From positions 1 through 45,756 of the forward strand of contig DLLF01000038.1 of NCBI GenBank assembly GCA_002477945.1: a DNA stretch of 45,756 nt, read 5' to 3'. Positions 17,513 through 26,952 of this stretch are shown one piece after another; position 1 is the first letter of the stretch, and the number at the start of each line of letters is the position of its first letter. Position numbers and translations under genes: made by a program. The notes beneath the pieces were generated by a model that saw only the letters and a program-made list of their open reading frames with translations, ran no database searches and was not told the DNA's origin. The DNA is from Bacteroidales bacterium UBA7569. Its GTDB lineage: Bacteria; Bacteroidota; Bacteroidia; Bacteroidales; Paludibacteraceae.

Positions 17513-19516
17513 ATGAAGACGAAATTTAGTATTTTAATTGCATTAGTGCTTATGTCAATAGGATGTAAAAAACAACAGACGATTGGACTCGATTTGACCA
17601 ACCTGGATACTACCGTTGTGGCGCAAAACGATTTCTATCAGTATGCTTGCGGTGGATGGATGGAAAAAAATCCTCTTACGGCGGAGTACAGCCGCTTTGG
17701 ATCATTTGATAAGTTGGCGGAAAACAACCGAGAACAACTGAACGGTTTGATCTCGGAAATTGCAGCCAAACAACACATTCACGGCTCAATAGAACAAAAA
17801 ATAGGAGATCTCTACAACCTCGCATTGGATACTGCACGTCGTAACGAGGAGGGAATTCTGCCTCTTCGTGCTTCTTTGGATGCGATTGCCGCTATCAGCG
17901 ATCGTGCCGAACTCTCCGCAGCATTGGGAAACAGCATGGAGTACGCCTTGTGGGCAATGTATGTCGATGCCGACGAGATGAATAGTTCAATGAATATCCT
18001 AAAAACCTATCAAGCAGGATTTGCTTTGGGAGAAAAGGAATATTACTTCGATGCCGATGAGCATACCACGATGGTTCGTGACGAATATCGTAAGCATATC
18101 GCCAAGATGTTCACCTTGTTTGGCTATGCCGATTCCGAAGAACGTGCGGCTACGGTTCTGCGTCTGGAAACCCGCTTGGCGGGTGCTGCCAAAAACAATG
18201 TCGAGTTGCGTGACCCGCAAGCCAACTACAATAAGATGAGTGTTGCCGACCTGAAGGCATTGGTGCCGCAGGTTGATTGGGATGCCTTCTTCTCTGCGTT
18301 GGGAATTGCAACCGACAGCCTGTCTGTCGGGCAGATAGAACATCTGCAGGAAGCCGGCAAAATGTTGGCGGAAGAACCACTGGAAGATCTCAAAACTCTG
18401 TTCGTTTGGCAAACCATTGACGGCGCAGCGTCTTATCTTAATGATGAAATCTACAACGAAAACTTTGCTTTCTACGGAAAGATTCTTTCTGGTCGCGAAG
18501 AACCGAGCCCCCTGTGGAAACGTGCCGTAAGTATTGTCAATGGCACATTGGGTGAGGCTGTGGGGCAGATGTATGTGCAGAAGTATTTCCCGCCCGAAGC
18601 AAAAGAGCGCATGCTCAAGTTGGTGTCGAATCTGCAATCGGCTTTCTCAGAGCGTATCAACAATCTCACTTGGATGAGTGGGGAGACTAAGTTGAAAGCG
18701 CAAGAAAAACTTGCAGCGTTCTATGTGAAAGTGGGCTATCCCGACAAGTGGCGCGACTATTCGGCGCTGGATATTGATAACAAATTGTCTTACTATGCCA
18801 ACCTGCAGAAAGCGGCTAAGTTCGAGCAGGATTATAGCCTCAGTTTCTTGAACCAACCTGTTGACCGCGACAAGTGGTATATGACTCCCCAGACGGTGAA
18901 TGCTTACTACAATCCATCAACCAACGAGATCTGCTTCCCGGCCGGAATACTTCAGTATCCTTTCTTCGATATGAATGCCGACGATGCATTCAACTATGGG
19001 GCTATCGGTGTCGTTATTGGTCATGAGATGACGCATGGGTTCGACGACCAAGGAAGTCAGTTTGATAAAGATGGTAACTTGGCAAACTGGTGGACGGAAG
19101 ATGATCGTAAGAACTTTGAAGAACGTACCAAGGTGATGGCTGAATACTTCAACTCTATTGAGGTCGCACCGGGTGTCCATGCAAACGGTTATTTCACGCT
19201 TGGTGAGAACATCGCAGACCATGGCGGCCTGCAAATATCATTTCAGGCATTGCAGAAGGCCATGCAAACCTGCCCGCTGGCAGAACGTGACGGATTCACG
19301 CCCGAACAGCGGTTCTTCCTTGCCTATGCCAATGTATGGGCAGGAAATATACGTCCGGAGGAGATCCTGCAACGCACCAAATCCGACCCTCACTCTCTGG
19401 GACGGTGGCGTGTCAATGGTGCCCTTCCGCACATTGGGGCATGGTACGATGCATGGAACGTAACGGAAGCATCGCCCCTTTACCTCGCTCCTGAAAAGCG
19501 TGTCAGCATCTGGTAA
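17513..19516 (+). CDS. M13-family zinc metallopeptidase lipoprotein (PepO/neprilysin-like)
   Basis: 667 aa. A signal peptide ends in LVLMSIGC, so Cys18 is the probable lipidated residue. The zinc site HEMTH is at 504-508 and the third ligand E565 lies in GENIADHGG, giving the complete M13 signature. The N-terminal M13 domain is recognisable from DNFYQYACGGWMEKNP. Such enzymes cleave short peptides at the cell envelope. The C-terminus ends VSIW rather than the CRVW common in the family, so the usual C-terminal cysteine is absent. ATG 17513 is chosen over GTG 17507. The next gene starts immediately after the stop, suggesting a joint role in peptide or muropeptide breakdown. Confidence 0.93.
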   Translation: MKTKFSILIALVLMSIGCKKQQTIGLDLTNLDTTVVAQNDFYQYACGGWMEKNPLTAEYSRFGSFDKLAENNREQLNGLISEIAAKQHIHGSIEQKIGDLYNLALDTARRNEEGILPLRASLDAIAAISDRAELSAALGNSMEYALWAMYVDADEMNSSMNILKTYQAGFALGEKEYYFDADEHTTMVRDEYRKHIAKMFTLFGYADSEERAATVLRLETRLAGAAKNNVELRDPQANYNKMSVADLKALVPQVDWDAFFSALGIATDSLSVGQIEHLQEAGKMLAEEPLEDLKTLFVWQTIDGAASYLNDEIYNENFAFYGKILSGREEPSPLWKRAVSIVNGTLGEAVGQMYVQKYFPPEAKERMLKLVSNLQSAFSERINNLTWMSGETKLKAQEKLAAFYVKVGYPDKWRDYSALDIDNKLSYYANLQKAAKFEQDYSLSFLNQPVDRDKWYMTPQTVNAYYNPSTNEICFPAGILQYPFFDMNADDAFNYGAIGVVIGHEMTHGFDDQGSQFDKDGNLANWWTEDDRKNFEERTKVMAEYFNSIEVAPGVHANGYFTLGENIADHGGLQISFQALQKAMQTCPLAERDGFTPEQRFFLAYANVWAGNIRPEEILQRTKSDPHSLGRWRVNGALPHIGAWYDAWNVTEASPLYLAPEKRVSIW

Positions 19517-20311
19517 ATGAAAGCCGTTGTTCTACATAGTGTTGTTCCGGTTCGTCGGGAGCCTTCGGAGGAATCGGAACAACTTACGCAACTCCTGTTT
19601 GCAGAGACCTGCGAAGTGTTGCAGGAGATCCCGCGTTGGAAATATATCCGCAACGATGCTGATGGAGAAGAGGGTTGGGTGGATTTCAAGATGATTAGTC
19701 CTCTGACTGAACAGGAAACGGAGGAGTATTTGAAGAGCGATTTTGAAACGTTGGTCTTCATGCCGGTGGCGTTTGCTGTCAGTGAGAATAATGGACAGAC
19801 CATTCCGCTTACGGCAGGAACTCGTCTCCCGAATTACTCCGACGGAGAGTTTCGTTTGCTCGGAGTCAGCTTCAGAATAGATCCCGCTATGGTCAGCCGT
19901 CCGATAGAACTGACGGAAGATAGTTTCAAGCAGGTTACCCGTTTTTTTATCAATGTGCCGTACCTGTGGGGCGGAAAGAATGCCTTGGGGATGGATTGTT
20001 CCGGTTTCTCCTCTGTCGTAATGAGTTTCTTTGGGCAACGTCTTCCCCGCAATGCGCGCCAGCAGGTGTCGTGTGGCAAAGATGTCCCTTTCCTGCAGGA
20101 GGCAAAGTGCGGAGATTTGGCATTCTTTGACCACCAGAGTCGGGACGCTGCCGCTACCAATATATCCCATGTCGGCATTCTTCTCAGTCCGGAATATATA
20201 ATCCATGCTTCTGGAAGAGTAAAGGTGGAACGTATCGATTCTGTGGGCATCATTTCGGCGGAGACAGGCGAACATACGCACGATCTGAGGGTGATACGGC
20301 GACTGATATAG
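19517..20311 (+). CDS. NlpC/P60 cysteine peptidase with SH3-like domains (YkfC-like)
   Basis: 264 aa. Residues 1-60 and ~75-135 look like two bacterial SH3 domains. The catalytic NlpC/P60 domain has Cys161 in GMDCSGF, His218 in SHVG and His230 in IIHASG. Relatives such as Bacteroides YkfC cut between D-Glu and the diamino acid of cell-wall peptides bearing a free N-terminal L-Ala. Unlike many secreted members no signal peptide is visible, so it is probably cytoplasmic unless a start was missed upstream. It starts immediately after the M13 peptidase stop (TAA|ATG), so the two are cotranscribed. Confidence 0.92.
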   Translation: MKAVVLHSVVPVRREPSEESEQLTQLLFAETCEVLQEIPRWKYIRNDADGEEGWVDFKMISPLTEQETEEYLKSDFETLVFMPVAFAVSENNGQTIPLTAGTRLPNYSDGEFRLLGVSFRIDPAMVSRPIELTEDSFKQVTRFFINVPYLWGGKNALGMDCSGFSSVVMSFFGQRLPRNARQQVSCGKDVPFLQEAKCGDLAFFDHQSRDAAATNISHVGILLSPEYIIHASGRVKVERIDSVGIISAETGEHTHDLRVIRRLI

Positions 20312-20492
20312 CGATTATACAAAACCCGAAACAGAGGTTCGTAGGAACAGACTTGGAAGCATTTGTCAATTCACTGGGAGGTGGTATGCAATAAATTCAC
20401 TCTCTCAGGGAATTTGGTGTCTTGCTGCATGATAGTTCCTGAAGTACTCCCTAAGGAGATATATGGAAGTCCGCTTCTGTTGTCGCATGGCA

Positions 20493-20536
20493 AGCACCCC
20501 TCAACGAGACCTCATCGACCCCTAAACGAGAGATCA
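20493..20536 (+). repeat. 11-bp phased tandem repeat, copy C
   Basis: Units AGCACCCCTCA, ACGAGACCTCA, TCGACCCCTAA, ACGAGAGATCA. It lies in the gap between the convergent NlpC and proS genes (20312-20667). That gap otherwise holds only the hairpin at 20618. Confidence 0.85.
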
Positions 20537-20617
20537 AAAACAGAATAATACAATCTGCTAAAACCTATCGACTAACCCAAAAGTCTATAGTGAATTGTTC
20601 CATGGCGGACATAACAA

Positions 20618-20647
20618 AGGGCTACTCTTCTCAAAAAGAGTAGCCCT
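20618..20647. terminator. Bidirectional terminator between NlpC peptidase and proS
   Basis: AGGGCTACTCTT, a 6-nt loop CTCAAA, then AAGAGTAGCCCT: a perfect 12-bp stem, 20 bp from the proS stop. Modest A/T-rich flanks fit use in both directions. Confidence 0.75.
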
Positions 20648-20667
20648 CCTGCTAAATTCAATACAGT

Positions 20668-22146
20668 CTAGTAAGCAATGGAGAATATCACCCGTTGCTT
20701 GCTTGGTTTGCCTGTTACCATACATTTGCCTGGCGTGTGGTCGCCGTCAAAAGGAATGCAGCGGATGGTCGCCTTCGTGTCAGCCTTGATTTTTTCTTCG
20801 GTCTCGGGTGTTCCGTCCCAGTGGCAAAGAAGAAAACCGCCTTTCTTGATTTCTTCCTTGAACTCTTCGTAGGTATCCACCTCACGTGTGTTCGCAATGC
20901 GGAAGTCCAATGCCTTCTGGAAGATGTTGTTCTGAATCTCTTCCAACAGGTTCTGTATGGTAGTCTCAATGTTTTCGATAGATATAGTCTCTTTGGTCAG
21001 CGTGTCACGACGGGCTATCTCCACCGTGCCATTCTCCAAATCACGACTGCCTATGGCCAAACGGACGGGTACGCCCTTCAGTTCATAGTCCGCAAACTTG
21101 AAGCCGGGAGTGGCTTTGTCGTTGGAGTCCACTTTCACACGGACGCCCGAACGCTTGAGGTTGTCGGCAATAGGATTAACTTTCGCCAGGATAGCGTCCA
21201 ATTGCTCTTGCGTCTTGAAGATGGGGACAATGACCACCTGGATAGGTGCCAGATGCGGCGGAAGTACCAAACCGTTATCATCGGAGTGGGTCATGATAAG
21301 AGCACCCATCAGACGGGTGGAAGTACCGAAAGAAGTAGCCCATGCATATTCGTATTTGTTCTCCTTGTTGAGGAACTGTACATCGAAGGATTTTGCAAAG
21401 TTCTGCCCTAAGAAGTGGCTCGTACCGGCTTGCAGAGCCTTGCCGTCCTGCATCATCGCCTCCATGCAGTAAGTCTCCACGGCACCCGCAAAACGCTCGT
21501 TGGGTGATTTGATTCCTTTCACGACAGGCAGTGCCAGTACATTCTCGGCTACGTCCACATAAACATCCAGCATCTTGTGTGCAAAGGCATCTGCTTCTTC
21601 CGCTGTGGTGTGTGCCGTGTGTCCTTCTTGCCACAGGAACTCTGCTGTACGGAGAAACAAACGGGTGCGCATTTCCCAACGCATCACATTGCACCATTGG
21701 TTGCAGAGGATAGGGAGGTCGCGGTAACTGGAAATCCAATTCTTGTACGTGGACCAGATAATGGTTTCCGAGGTGGGACGGATGATGAGTTCTTCTTCCA
21801 ACTTGGCATTCGGGTCAACCACCACGCCCCTTCCGTTCGGATCGTTCATCAAACGGTGGTGGGTCACCACAGCACACTCTTTGGCAAACCCTTCTACGTG
21901 TTCCGCCTCACGGCTGAAAAACGATTTGGGAATAAGAAGAGGAAAATAGGCATTCTGCACACCGTTCTCTTTGAAACGGCTGTCCATGGCTGCCTGTATG
22001 CGCTCCCATATAGCGTAGCCGTAAGGCTTGATTACCATACAGCCTCTCACGGCTGACTGTTCCGCCAAGTCTGCTTTTACTACTAATTCATTGTACCACC
22101 TGGAGTAATCGACGGCTCGAGGGGTAAGTTTTTGGAAATTTGCCAT
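20668..22146 (-). CDS. proS: Prolyl-tRNA synthetase, short (eukaryote/archaeal-like) type
   Basis: 492 aa, lacking the ~180-aa editing insert of the E. coli-type enzyme. Class II features are visible: the N-terminal stretch RGCMVIKPYGYAIWERIQ, motif 2 around IIRPTSETIIWSTY, GTSHFLGQNFAKSFDVQF for prolyl-adenylate binding, an anticodon-binding domain, and the C-terminal extension ending in Tyr (VIFSIAY), all typical of ProS type 3. It charges tRNA-Pro in the cytoplasm. Its ATG shares one base with the pdxB stop (TAATG), so the two are translationally coupled; it is the last gene of panC-pdxB-proS. Confidence 0.96.
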   Translation of the reverse strand: MANFQKLTPRAVDYSRWYNELVVKADLAEQSAVRGCMVIKPYGYAIWERIQAAMDSRFKENGVQNAYFPLLIPKSFFSREAEHVEGFAKECAVVTHHRLMNDPNGRGVVVDPNAKLEEELIIRPTSETIIWSTYKNWISSYRDLPILCNQWCNVMRWEMRTRLFLRTAEFLWQEGHTAHTTAEEADAFAHKMLDVYVDVAENVLALPVVKGIKSPNERFAGAVETYCMEAMMQDGKALQAGTSHFLGQNFAKSFDVQFLNKENKYEYAWATSFGTSTRLMGALIMTHSDDNGLVLPPHLAPIQVVIVPIFKTQEQLDAILAKVNPIADNLKRSGVRVKVDSNDKATPGFKFADYELKGVPVRLAIGSRDLENGTVEIARRDTLTKETISIENIETTIQNLLEEIQNNIFQKALDFRIANTREVDTYEEFKEEIKKGGFLLCHWDGTPETEEKIKADTKATIRCIPFDGDHTPGKCMVTGKPSKQRVIFSIAY

Positions 22147-23078
22147 TATCTCAGTTTGTATTGTTTACGTAATTGTTCAAATTGGTCGGGATACTGTTTC
22201 AGTTCCGTGCTTATCCGCTCCAGCCAGCAGGGGCGGGTGTCGCCCGAACCTTGTTGCAAAGATACTGCTTTTTCATCGACTGCCAAAGGCGGCGTGCCGA
22301 AATACTCCGACAAGGCATCCAGGCATTGCTGCGTGGCATTGATTTTCCCTTGCAGGGAATATCCTGCTATATGGAACGAAGCGCGGAAAGCGTTATGCAG
22401 CACTTCCATGTCAAGTTGCGGCTCGCCCTCCCATGTGTCAATGATGTAGGGAAGATGAGAACGCAGGAGAGCCTTCTCGTCAACGATCCCTCCTCGGGCG
22501 GCATTGATGATAAGTGTACCGGGGCGGCATAAAGAAAAGAACTCTTCATTTCCTAAGTGGAATGTGTCGTCTTGGAGGGGAGTGTGGAATGTAATGATGT
22601 CGGCCTGTTTGGCAATAGTTCGCAAGGGGGTACTCAATCCCTTGGGTGGATCATTGAGCAAAATGCGCAATCCTTTGCGCCGAGCCATTTCCTTTACAAG
22701 ACTTCCTACGTGCCCGACCCCTATGATGCCGATGGTGGGCGATGTCTTGCCTGTAGTGGGCAGCCACTCGTCAAGTGCCTCTTCGGTGTAGTCGCAGACG
22801 GCTTGGGCATTGCAACCTGGTGAGGAATACCATTTGATGCCTGCTCCGTCCAGGTAAGTCGTATCAAGATGGTCTGTTCCGATGGTGGCGGTAGCAACAA
22901 ACTGAACACGTGAATGCTCCAGTAACTGCCTGCCAACCAATGTACGTGTCCTGACTATCAAAGCGTCTGCATCACGGACGGTAGTGGCATTGATATCTTC
23001 AGGAGAAAGAGCCGTTACATCGTAACCCGAAAGACTTTCTTGCAAGAAAGGGATATATTTGTCGATAACAATCTTCAC
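22146..23078 (-). CDS. pdxB: 4-phosphoerythronate dehydrogenase
   Basis: 310 aa from the GTG start. It belongs to the D-2-hydroxyacid dehydrogenase superfamily: the NAD-binding GVGHVG is at residues 120-125, VATATIGTDHLD and YSSPGCNAQAVCDY are family-typical, and the catalytic Arg/Glu/His are in the expected order (NAARGGIVDE, TWEGEP, and a later HIAGYS). It oxidises 4-phospho-D-erythronate in the DXP-independent vitamin B6 pathway. Start choice: GTG 23078 gives the family-like MKIVIDKYIPFL; a TTG at 23087 overlapping the panC stop (TTGA) would add three residues. It lies between panC and proS on the same strand. Confidence 0.93.
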   Translation of the reverse strand: MKIVIDKYIPFLQESLSGYDVTALSPEDINATTVRDADALIVRTRTLVGRQLLEHSRVQFVATATIGTDHLDTTYLDGAGIKWYSSPGCNAQAVCDYTEEALDEWLPTTGKTSPTIGIIGVGHVGSLVKEMARRKGLRILLNDPPKGLSTPLRTIAKQADIITFHTPLQDDTFHLGNEEFFSLCRPGTLIINAARGGIVDEKALLRSHLPYIIDTWEGEPQLDMEVLHNAFRASFHIAGYSLQGKINATQQCLDALSEYFGTPPLAVDEKAVSLQQGSGDTRPCWLERISTELKQYPDQFEQLRKQYKLR

Positions 23079-23083
23079 TGCTA

Positions 23084-23923
23084 TCAATAGTGTATGTTGT
23101 CAATTAGTCTGACCTGACCGCAGTACACGGTCACACAACCGACAGCATGGGAGAAGTCTCTGGCAGGCTGTAGTGTGTCCTCGTCAACGATTTCATAGTA
23201 TTCAACAGTCAGCCCTTCAATGGCGTTGATATGGGAAATTACCCAATCTTCCACCTCTTTGACACTATGATTACGGGTGAGTTCCTTGCTTGCAAAGAGA
23301 ATTTTTGAGATGCTGACGGCTGTCGCTTTTTCTGCTTCCGACAATCTCTCGTTGCGGCTGGACAATGCTAATCCCGACTCCTCGCGTACAATAGGGCAAC
23401 CGACAATCTCTATGTCATAGTGCATTTGTTTCACCAGATGACGGATGATGGCGAGTTGCTGGAAATCTTTCTCTCCGAAGTAAGCACGTGTCGGCTTCAC
23501 CAAGTCGAAAAGACGGGATACTATCTGTACAACACCGTTGAAATGTCCGGGACGCATTTTTCCCTCCATCACTTTGTCCAATCCTGCGAAATCGAACTGG
23601 AAAGTGGAGTTCAGTTCTTCTGGGGTGTACATTTCTTCAGGAGCCGGTGCGAATAGATAGTCAACATGAAGGCTGCGCAGTAATTCGCTGTCCCGTTCCA
23701 TAGTACGGGGATAATGAAGGAGATCCTCCTTGTTGTTGAATTGTGTCGGATTAACGAAGACAGATACAAATGTGGTGTCGTTCTCCTCAACGGAACGGCG
23801 GATTAAGGAAGCATGTCCGGCATGCAATGCTCCCATGGTCGGTACCAAACCGATTGACTTGTTTGCAGCCCGGCTGGCGGCGGAAACTTCTGCAAGTCCC
23901 TTCTTTGTTGTAATGATTTGCAT
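23084..23923 (-). CDS. panC: Pantothenate synthetase
   Basis: 279 aa, the usual length. The HIGH-type nucleotide-binding motif is VPTMGALHAGHASL (His34 and His37), followed by FVNPTQFNNKEDL and, further on, YFGEKDFQQLAIIRHLV, all diagnostic. It condenses pantoate and beta-alanine with ATP to make pantothenate, the CoA precursor. ATG 23923 gives the family N-terminus MQIITTKKGL; a longer frame upstream runs through the promoter. It is the first gene of panC-pdxB-proS, with a -7 box at 23981-23988. Confidence 0.96.
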   Translation of the reverse strand: MQIITTKKGLAEVSAASRAANKSIGLVPTMGALHAGHASLIRRSVEENDTTFVSVFVNPTQFNNKEDLLHYPRTMERDSELLRSLHVDYLFAPAPEEMYTPEELNSTFQFDFAGLDKVMEGKMRPGHFNGVVQIVSRLFDLVKPTRAYFGEKDFQQLAIIRHLVKQMHYDIEIVGCPIVREESGLALSSRNERLSEAEKATAVSISKILFASKELTRNHSVKEVEDWVISHINAIEGLTVEYYEIVDEDTLQPARDFSHAVGCVTVYCGQVRLIDNIHY

Positions 23924-23980
23924 ATCAGCATAAATTGTATAACTGCTTCCCTCAGTATTATATGCTGCGGAAAAACGGCG

Positions 23981-23988
23981 CAAAGTTA
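23981..23988 (-). promoter_or_regulatory. -7 promoter element for panC operon
   Basis: TAACTTTG on the minus strand, 58 bp upstream of the panC ATG. No good TTG is seen at the -33 position, so only the -7 box is supported. Confidence 0.55.
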
Positions 23989-24077
23989 CGTCTTTTTCCT
24001 TAAATAACCATATCCGTCTGTGGAAGTGAATTCGGAGTATGTAGGCCGTGTTATCATAGGTATGCAATGGGGTGCAT

Positions 24078-24108
24078 TTTGCACTCTCGTAGGATTTGTG
24101 TATATTTG
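24078..24108 (+). promoter_or_regulatory. Promoter for holB operon
   Basis: TTTG at 24078-24081 and TATATTTG at 24101-24108, spacer 19 bp. The ATG is at 24133. Confidence 0.75.
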
Positions 24109-24132
24109 CAGGCTAAAGCGGCTATCGGAATT

Positions 24133-25281
24133 ATGCAGTTCAAGGACATTATAGGGCAGGAAGATGTGAAGTCACGTCTGCGCCGGTCGGTGCGGGAGGG
24201 GCGTATTCCGCATGCCCAGTTGCTGTGGGGACCTTCAGGGGTCGGAAAACTGCAACTGGCTATTGCATACGCACAGTATATTGCTTGTCCGCATAGAACC
24301 GATGAAGATTCATGCGGGGAGTGTCCTACGTGCAGACAGTTCCAGCGTTTGGAACATCCCGACCTGCACTTTGTATTTCCTATATTCAAGGCCGACAGTG
24401 GCAGAGACTCGGTATGTGATGACTTCATTGATAAGTTTCGGAATATGGTGCTGTCGTGCGGCTATTTTGATAGTGCCGATTGGTATGCGGCTATCGGGGC
24501 GGAAACAAAGCAGTGCATCATATATGCCGCAGAGAGTGGGGAGATAATGAGGAAGTTGAGCCTGAAAGCCTATACGGGTGGTTACAAGGTGATGATTATA
24601 TGGTTACCCGAGAAAATGCACCCGGTGTGTGCCAATAAGTTGCTCAAACTGTTGGAAGAACCCCCTGAACAAACTCTGTTCCTGCTTGTCAGCGAAGAAC
24701 CGGATGCTCTCCTGCCGACCATTCTTTCCCGTACACAGCAGATCAAAGTGCCTCGGTTGCAAGAGCAGGAAATAGCAGAGGCTTTGGTTCAGAAGAAAGG
24801 CGTGGAGGTGGCGTTGGCAACCGATTATGCCCATATTGCCAACGGCAGTTACCTGCAGGCTTTGAAGTTGCTCTCATCAAGGGAGGAAAATCGTGCCGAC
24901 TTCTCATCGTTTGTGGAAATAATGCGTTTGGCGTACAGAGTGGCTCACAGGAGCGACTATAGTGCCTTGGTGGAAATCCGGCAGTGGTGCGACACAATGG
25001 CGGCAAAGACGGGACGTGAACGGCAGAAACGGTTCCTGCAGTATATGCAGCAGGAGGTGAGAGAGAACTTTGTCCGCAACTTCGGTGTCGCGGAAGCAAA
25101 CTATCAAACAAGCGAGGAGCGGACCTTTTCCGAGCGTTTTGCTCCTTTTATCAACGAAAGGAATGTAGAAAATATAGTGAAAGAAATACAGTTGGCACAG
25201 CAGCAAATAGAGCAGAACGGCAATGCGAAGATTATTCTTTTTGACCTGTGTCTGCAACTGATGGTATTACTAAAGAAATAG
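24133..25281 (+). CDS. holB: DNA polymerase III delta' subunit (clamp-loader)
   Basis: 382 aa. The N-terminus MQFKDIIGQEDVKSRLRRSV and the P-loop-like GPSGVGK (residues 33-39, followed by Leu40 where ATPases carry Thr) mark a clamp-loader AAA+ protein. A four-cysteine zinc module (C52, C61, C64, C67) matches delta'/DnaX. The altered P-loop suggests a non-hydrolysing delta' rather than DnaX. It opens and loads the sliding clamp within the clamp-loader complex. ATG 24133 follows the promoter; an earlier in-frame ATG (24067) lies upstream of the -7 box. The ricT start is 2 bp after its stop, a neighbour pair also known from Bacillus (holB-yaaT). Confidence 0.9.
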   Translation: MQFKDIIGQEDVKSRLRRSVREGRIPHAQLLWGPSGVGKLQLAIAYAQYIACPHRTDEDSCGECPTCRQFQRLEHPDLHFVFPIFKADSGRDSVCDDFIDKFRNMVLSCGYFDSADWYAAIGAETKQCIIYAAESGEIMRKLSLKAYTGGYKVMIIWLPEKMHPVCANKLLKLLEEPPEQTLFLLVSEEPDALLPTILSRTQQIKVPRLQEQEIAEALVQKKGVEVALATDYAHIANGSYLQALKLLSSREENRADFSSFVEIMRLAYRVAHRSDYSALVEIRQWCDTMAAKTGRERQKRFLQYMQQEVRENFVRNFGVAEANYQTSEERTFSERFAPFINERNVENIVKEIQLAQQQIEQNGNAKIILFDLCLQLMVLLKK

Positions 25282-25283
25282 AT

Positions 25284-26507
25284 ATGGAGAAAGATAAGTT
25301 GACGTTAAATAACGGAGGTTGCCAATTGGGCGTGTCAAGTTTCCGGCGAAACTCCGCTCTGAAACTGAGTGTTACGGATTGGCTGGCTGATTTGCCGGGC
25401 AACATGAATGTTTCAGACTTGGTGGAAGTGCAGTTCAAGAATACCCGCAAAGGGTACTACCGGAATGTGGACGGGCTGCCCTTGAAGAAAGGCTCGGTAG
25501 TGGCTGTGGAGGCAAACCCGGGACATGATGTGGGAGAGGTCACTCTTACGGGCGAATTGGTGGCTGCACAGATGAAGAAGAACCGCATAGACTTGAGTCG
25601 GTATGAGATCAGGAAAGTCTATCGGTCGGCTTCAGAGAACGATCTGAAACGTGCGGAAGAGGCTCATTCGAAGGAACAGGAAACAATGATACAGGCTCGG
25701 CAACTCGCCAAGGGATTGGGTCTGCAGATGAAGATAGGCGATGTGGAGTATCAGGGCGACGGCTCAAAGGCTATATTCTATTATATTGCCGACGAGAGAG
25801 TGGACTTCCGGCAACTGATCAAGGTCTTTGCGGAAACATTCCGGGTACGCATTGAGATGAAGCAGATAGGTGCCCGACAGGAGGCTGGGCGTATCGGCGG
25901 AACGGGGCCGTGCGGAAGAGAACTCTGTTGCGCAACGTGGATGAGCCAGTTCTGTTCGGTCGGTACAAGTGCGGCAAGATTGCAAAACATCTCGCCCAAC
26001 CCGCAGAAACTGGCGGGACAATGTGCCAAACTGAAGTGCTGTCTGAACTTTGAAGTGGACGTTTATAAGGACGCAATGAAGAATCTTCCGGACAGAAATG
26101 TGCCGTTGGAGACGAAAGAGGGTACCTACTATTACTTTAGTGCGGATATTCTGAAACAGGAAATAACCTACTCCTCGGCATCTAATATGCCTGCCAATCT
26201 GCAGACGCTCACGGCTGAAGAAGCACAGCAGATTATAGCCATGAACCGACGAGGTGAGAAACCTTACACGTTGGGAGGAAAGGAAAAGTCGGTGGAGTCG
26301 GCAGAGAGTATGCCTGACTATCAGAACGTAGTGGGACAGGACGATGTAACACGGTTCGATAAAAAACGTTCCACAGGTTCCCGACCGAGAAAGGATGGGA
26401 AGAGAGGTCAGAGACCACAACCGCAGAGACCGTCGGACAACCGGAACAGGCGTGGCAATCAGCCAAAAGGAAACAATCATAGGGGGGACGTGAAGAATGA
26501 GAAATAG
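25284..26507 (+). CDS. ricT: PSP1-domain protein, RicT/YaaT-like
   Basis: 407 aa. The PSP1 domain (about residues 45-260) contains the cysteine cluster GGTGPCGRELCCATW and CAKLKCCLNFE (C210, C215, C216, C224, C247, C252, C253), which binds Fe-S clusters in B. subtilis RicT. The last ~50 residues are a Lys/Arg/Gly/Pro-rich low-complexity tail that could bind nucleic acid. In Bacillus RicT works with RicA and RicF in RNase Y-dependent RNA processing; whether Bacteroidota use it so is unknown. ATG 25284 fits the family N-terminus. The 3' end overlaps the gldH start by 11 bp. Confidence 0.9.
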   Translation: MEKDKLTLNNGGCQLGVSSFRRNSALKLSVTDWLADLPGNMNVSDLVEVQFKNTRKGYYRNVDGLPLKKGSVVAVEANPGHDVGEVTLTGELVAAQMKKNRIDLSRYEIRKVYRSASENDLKRAEEAHSKEQETMIQARQLAKGLGLQMKIGDVEYQGDGSKAIFYYIADERVDFRQLIKVFAETFRVRIEMKQIGARQEAGRIGGTGPCGRELCCATWMSQFCSVGTSAARLQNISPNPQKLAGQCAKLKCCLNFEVDVYKDAMKNLPDRNVPLETKEGTYYYFSADILKQEITYSSASNMPANLQTLTAEEAQQIIAMNRRGEKPYTLGGKEKSVESAESMPDYQNVVGQDDVTRFDKKRSTGSRPRKDGKRGQRPQPQRPSDNRNRRGNQPKGNNHRGDVKNEK

Positions 26508-26952
26508 ACTGGCAATAGGGATAGCAGGGTGTTTTCTGGCAGTGCTGTTTTTCTCGTGCAAGGGCAGAGTGGTTTATTCCGAAGCGTCAACATTGCCGCG
26601 CTCTGGTTGGCATGCGGATTCGGTATTAACCTATCGTTTTGATATCCAAGACACGACGGCGTATTATGATGTTCTTTTATACGTCAGGCATACACAGCAG
26701 TATCCGTATCAGAATATGTGGCTGTTTGTCGATTCGGACACCATTGAGTTTTATCTTGCCGACCAGAGGGGACGATGGTTGGGTAACGGTTGGGGCGAGT
26801 TGAGAGAAATGCCGGTTATTTATCAGCACAACATTCAGTTCCCACGATCGGGAGAATATGTCTATACTATTCGGCAAGCCATGCGTGATACGGTATTGAC
26901 GGGAGTGAGTGATGTGGGGATTACAATAGAGAAGAACGATGGGCAAGAATAA
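26497..26952 (+). CDS. gldH: Gliding motility lipoprotein GldH
   Basis: 151 aa. The signal peptide ends FLAVLFFSC, with lipidated Cys21. The mature domain is beta-rich (LLYVRHTQQYPYQNMWLFVDSD) and matches GldH in length and pattern. In Flavobacterium GldH is required for gliding; many non-gliding Bacteroidota retain it, so motility cannot be inferred. It overlaps ricT by 11 bp and trmB by 14 bp, the same gene neighbourhood known around gldH in this phylum. Confidence 0.85.
   Translation: MRNRLAIGIAGCFLAVLFFSCKGRVVYSEASTLPRSGWHADSVLTYRFDIQDTTAYYDVLLYVRHTQQYPYQNMWLFVDSDTIEFYLADQRGRWLGNGWGELREMPVIYQHNIQFPRSGEYVYTIRQAMRDTVLTGVSDVGITIEKNDGQE

Noticed and set aside
20363..20548. Short peptide frames across the 11-bp arrays (sequences like HPSTRPHRPLNER)
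   Set aside because: An 11-bp unit shifts frame each repeat, so these are chance translations of the repeat, not proteins.
25764..26561. 265-aa antisense frame over ricT/gldH
   Set aside because: Spans two sure genes and has no domain or start context.
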